Source: Nocardioides sp. Soil797 (GTDB taxonomy: Bacteria > Actinomycetota > Actinomycetes > Propionibacteriales > Nocardioidaceae). Taken from it: 64,000 bases of DNA. The stretch spans positions 217,417 through 281,416 of the forward strand of contig LMSR01000020.1 of assembly GCA_001429555.1 (NCBI GenBank), given 5' to 3'. Shown here in pieces: positions 62,163 to 64,000 of the stretch. Under the pieces are notes generated by a model. The model ran no database searches, was not told where the DNA came from, and was given only the letters and a program-made list of their open reading frames with translations. Each line of letters begins with the position of its first letter. The first letter of the stretch is position 1. The position numbers and the translations under genes were made by a program.

Positions 62163-62788
62163 GTCGCCGCTTCGCGCTGGTCGGTGTCGCCGGGTTCCTC
62201 GCCTTCTGGGCACTCGACGCGCTGGCCGTGCTGTTCGCCGCCGATGACTACTCGGTCCGTCGTGACATGGTCTCGTCCCTGGCCGGTCGCGGATCGTCAG
62301 TCGGCTGGCTCGGCGAGCTGGCGATCATGGCCTACGTCGTCGGGCACACCTGCGCTGCGGCCGTGATGGTGATCGCCTGGCGCACCAAGGTCGCCGGTGC
62401 GGTGATGGGGCAAGGCGCGTTCCTGATGGCCGGCCTGGTGGTCTTCCGCGGGCACTGTCCCGAGGGCGAGGCCGACTGCGGCCGAGGCAGCAATCACGTG
62501 GTCGACCTCGGCACCACCATGCACGCCGTGTTCGGCAGCGCCTACCTGTGGATGATGTTGCTCGGCCTACTGGTGCCGGCCGTCTGCTCCTTCTGGGAGC
62601 GCGGCCTGATCCGTTGGGTCTCGGCACTCTCCGTGGTGGCCTGGTTGGTCTCCTTCAAGGCGGCCAGCATCTTCGTCGACAACGGACCGACCGCCGGCAT
62701 CTGGGAACGGGTCTGGTTGGGCAGCATCGGAGCGTGGCTGCTGCTCGTCTGTGTCGCCGAGCTGCTGCACAGACCACAACGGGTTTGA
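62159..62788 (+). CDS. DUF998 membrane protein
   Basis: A 209-residue protein with six hydrophobic segments fitting DUF998 ([33 protein letters not shown] is typical). Function unknown. GTG 62159 overlaps the rel stop by 4 nt, so the two are translated together. Confidence 0.75.
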   Translation: MSRRFALVGVAGFLAFWALDALAVLFAADDYSVRRDMVSSLAGRGSSVGWLGELAIMAYVVGHTCAAAVMVIAWRTKVAGAVMGQGAFLMAGLVVFRGHCPEGEADCGRGSNHVVDLGTTMHAVFGSAYLWMMLLGLLVPAVCSFWERGLIRWVSALSVVAWLVSFKAASIFVDNGPTAGIWERVWLGSIGAWLLLVCVAELLHRPQRV

Positions 62789-62839
62789 CCGCCCAGCGGG
62801 TGGGCAGCCTCCCGAGCGACATCGACTCGGAGGTGACCT

Positions 62840-63301
62840 GTGGCCAAGGTGCCCGAAGACCTGTGTGACCTGGCGGCCGACTGCCTGACGGCGGCCCAGG
62901 AGGTGACCGACGCATGGTCGGCGGAGCAGACCACCTTCTCCCTGCCGAGCGGTTCCGCCGGCAACACCGATGCGGGGACCCGGTTGCTGAACGCTCACGG
63001 CACCGTGACGGACGCGGCGGGACTGTTCATGGGACGGCTCAGCGGAGTGCTCGAGCAGGACATGGACGACATCTATGGATGTGCGTTCACCTGGTCGACG
63101 GCGGACGAGGATGCGGCGAAGAACGCCCAGTCGTCGTACCCGATGCCGGCGGAGCCGTCCCCGGGCCCCTCACCCGAGCCGGAGCCGGAGCCCGAACCCG
63201 ACGATGACCCTGAGCCGGAACCGCAGCCCGAGCCCACCACGGATCCCACGCCGACGCCGAGCGAGCTGCCCACCCCTGACAACTACCCCCGGAGAGACTG
63301 A
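62840..63301 (+). CDS. Hypothetical WXG100-like helical protein with Glu-Pro tail
   Basis: A 153-residue protein starting at GTG 62840. The first ~100 residues are helical without signal peptide and resemble the small partners of ESX/type VII substrates in size (LCDLAADCLTAAQEVTDAW ... LFMGRLSGVLEQDMDDI). From about residue 105 there is a Pro-Glu repeat (PEPEPEPEPDDDPEPEP). It ends 1 nt before the next ATG. Type VII export is inferred. Confidence 0.65.
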   Translation: MAKVPEDLCDLAADCLTAAQEVTDAWSAEQTTFSLPSGSAGNTDAGTRLLNAHGTVTDAAGLFMGRLSGVLEQDMDDIYGCAFTWSTADEDAAKNAQSSYPMPAEPSPGPSPEPEPEPEPDDDPEPEPQPEPTTDPTPTPSELPTPDNYPRRD

Positions 63302-63302
63302 C

Positions 63303-64000
63303 ATGGCATCGGGAATCTGGGACCTCGACGCCAACCCGGCCAAGCTCACCTCGGCAGCCACCGGGTGGGGCGACATCGAGGAGCAACTGACCACGTCGGT
63401 CGACGACATCAACACGGCCAGCAGGACCGTGGTGCGCTCCGGCTGGGAAGGTGACGACGCAGACGCCTTCGACGAGCACCGCCGGGCCCTGGTCAAGGAC
63501 GTCGCGCTTGCCGCCGACGCCGCCGGGCGGGTGAGTGCTCGACTGGATCTCGCCAGTGGCTCCCTCGTCCAGGCACAGGCCGACCTGGACGCCTCGTGGT
63601 TGACCGTGGTCGGTGTTCCACACACGATCAACGGCACGAGCGTCACCTTCCAACCGGTCGACGACAAACAGGAGGGACGGGTCACCGAGGCAATCGCGCG
63701 AGCCGAGGAGATCCGGGATGCCCTGGACTCCGCGATCGCCGCCGACGTCACCCAGATCAACGCCGCCAGGGCTGACTTCGATCAGCTGGCCCAGAGCTGG
63801 ATCGACGAGGGCCGCCACGACGACTTCGAGAGCCCCGACGAGGGCAGCGATCCCGGCATCATCACCAATGGCGACACGACGATCGTCAACACCGGCAAGG
63901 GCGACGACACGGTGAAGATCCATGACGATCCCTACCGGGGCGACCAGATCGTGGAGATCAACGGTCAGGTCTACCGAGTGCCGGCCGGCCAGGAGATCGT
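63303..64000 (+). CDS. WXG100-like secreted protein, 3' end off window
   Basis: At least 232 residues, incomplete. Residues 1-100 form a helical hairpin with a WXG-type turn (SGWEGDDADAF), and a second helical stretch leads to about 180. Then a beta-rich part begins with NTGKGDDTVKIHDDP, a GxGxDxx nonapeptide-like calcium-binding motif. Such a layout is typical of large type VII-exported polymorphic toxins or surface proteins whose effector domain lies at the C-terminus, here beyond the edge. Coupled to the preceding gene. Confidence 0.7.
   Translation, partial: MASGIWDLDANPAKLTSAATGWGDIEEQLTTSVDDINTASRTVVRSGWEGDDADAFDEHRRALVKDVALAADAAGRVSARLDLASGSLVQAQADLDASWLTVVGVPHTINGTSVTFQPVDDKQEGRVTEAIARAEEIRDALDSAIAADVTQINAARADFDQLAQSWIDEGRHDDFESPDEGSDPGIITNGDTTIVNTGKGDDTVKIHDDPYRGDQIVEINGQVYRVPAGQEI

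Overview
The window looks like an actinobacterial chromosome, most likely a Nocardioides-type member of Nocardioidaceae. The evidence is high GC with many GTG/TTG starts, the order pdxT-yebC-ruvC-ruvA-ruvB-yajC-apt-gap-rel, thrS-HIT with a phosphatidylinositol-phosphate synthase nearby, an SsgA/SsgB-like protein and a DUF222/HNH gene. The genus is an inference from gene content and order only.

Positions 1 to about 30,990 are an accessory metal/thiol-redox island that ends beside a tRNA gene cluster (Val-GAC, Cys-GCA, Gly-GCC). Its left end lies outside the window. From left to right it holds a CmtR-type repressor; a decayed copper block (DUF6153, DUF305 lipoprotein, F510_1955-like pseudogene, a small thioredoxin-like gene split by an IS30 element, and a frameshifted CopB-type ATPase); a cytochrome c maturation and disulfide module (ResB, CcsB, DsbA-like, VKOR, CcdA, TlpA, a DUF3152 metalloprotease, Lnt); a copper uptake module (CopC, a CopD-CtaG fusion, a cupredoxin-like lipoprotein, a polytopic membrane protein); a BlaI repressor with an M56 membrane protease; zinc/cadmium genes (CDF, CadD, a P1B-4 ATPase, LspA, CmtR); IS and integrase debris; and a MOBF relaxase with two small HTH/excisionase-like genes. 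No integrase gene is visible at the tRNA end.

The main regulatory observation is that the four operons of the cytochrome/thiol/copper module each carry one copy of the same dyad, an invariant CTACTAAG half followed by a 3-nt spacer and a TAGTA-like half. One copy sits at the promoter of the blaI-M56 pair itself. This suggests an M56-controlled BlaI regulon joining copper delivery, haem-thiolate chemistry and disulfide exchange. A CsoR-like dyad lies between the copper ATPase and the resB operon, next to one of the BlaI dyads.

Positions 31,000 to 64,000 are mostly core genome: tRNAs, pabC-like, SsgB-like, a sulfatase, thrS-HIT-inositol phosphatase, a carboxyethylornithine-synthase-like dehydrogenase with a coupled 43-residue basic protein, PIP synthase, an APC permease, pdxS, then a roughly 10-kb accessory stretch before pdxT. 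That stretch carries a SipW/TasA-type locus with two alternative-signal exported proteins, an LPDTG-anchored protein and two SipW-type signal peptidases. One of the peptidases is fused to a C-terminal domain with its own substrate-like export signal. Nitronate monooxygenase, MarR, a ClC channel and a DUF222/HNH gene follow. The core series then resumes with pdxT, yebC, ruvCAB (with an SOS box), yajC, apt, gap and rel. secD and secF, normally found between yajC and apt in related genomes, are absent here. The window ends in a WXG100-like secreted-protein gene that runs off the edge.
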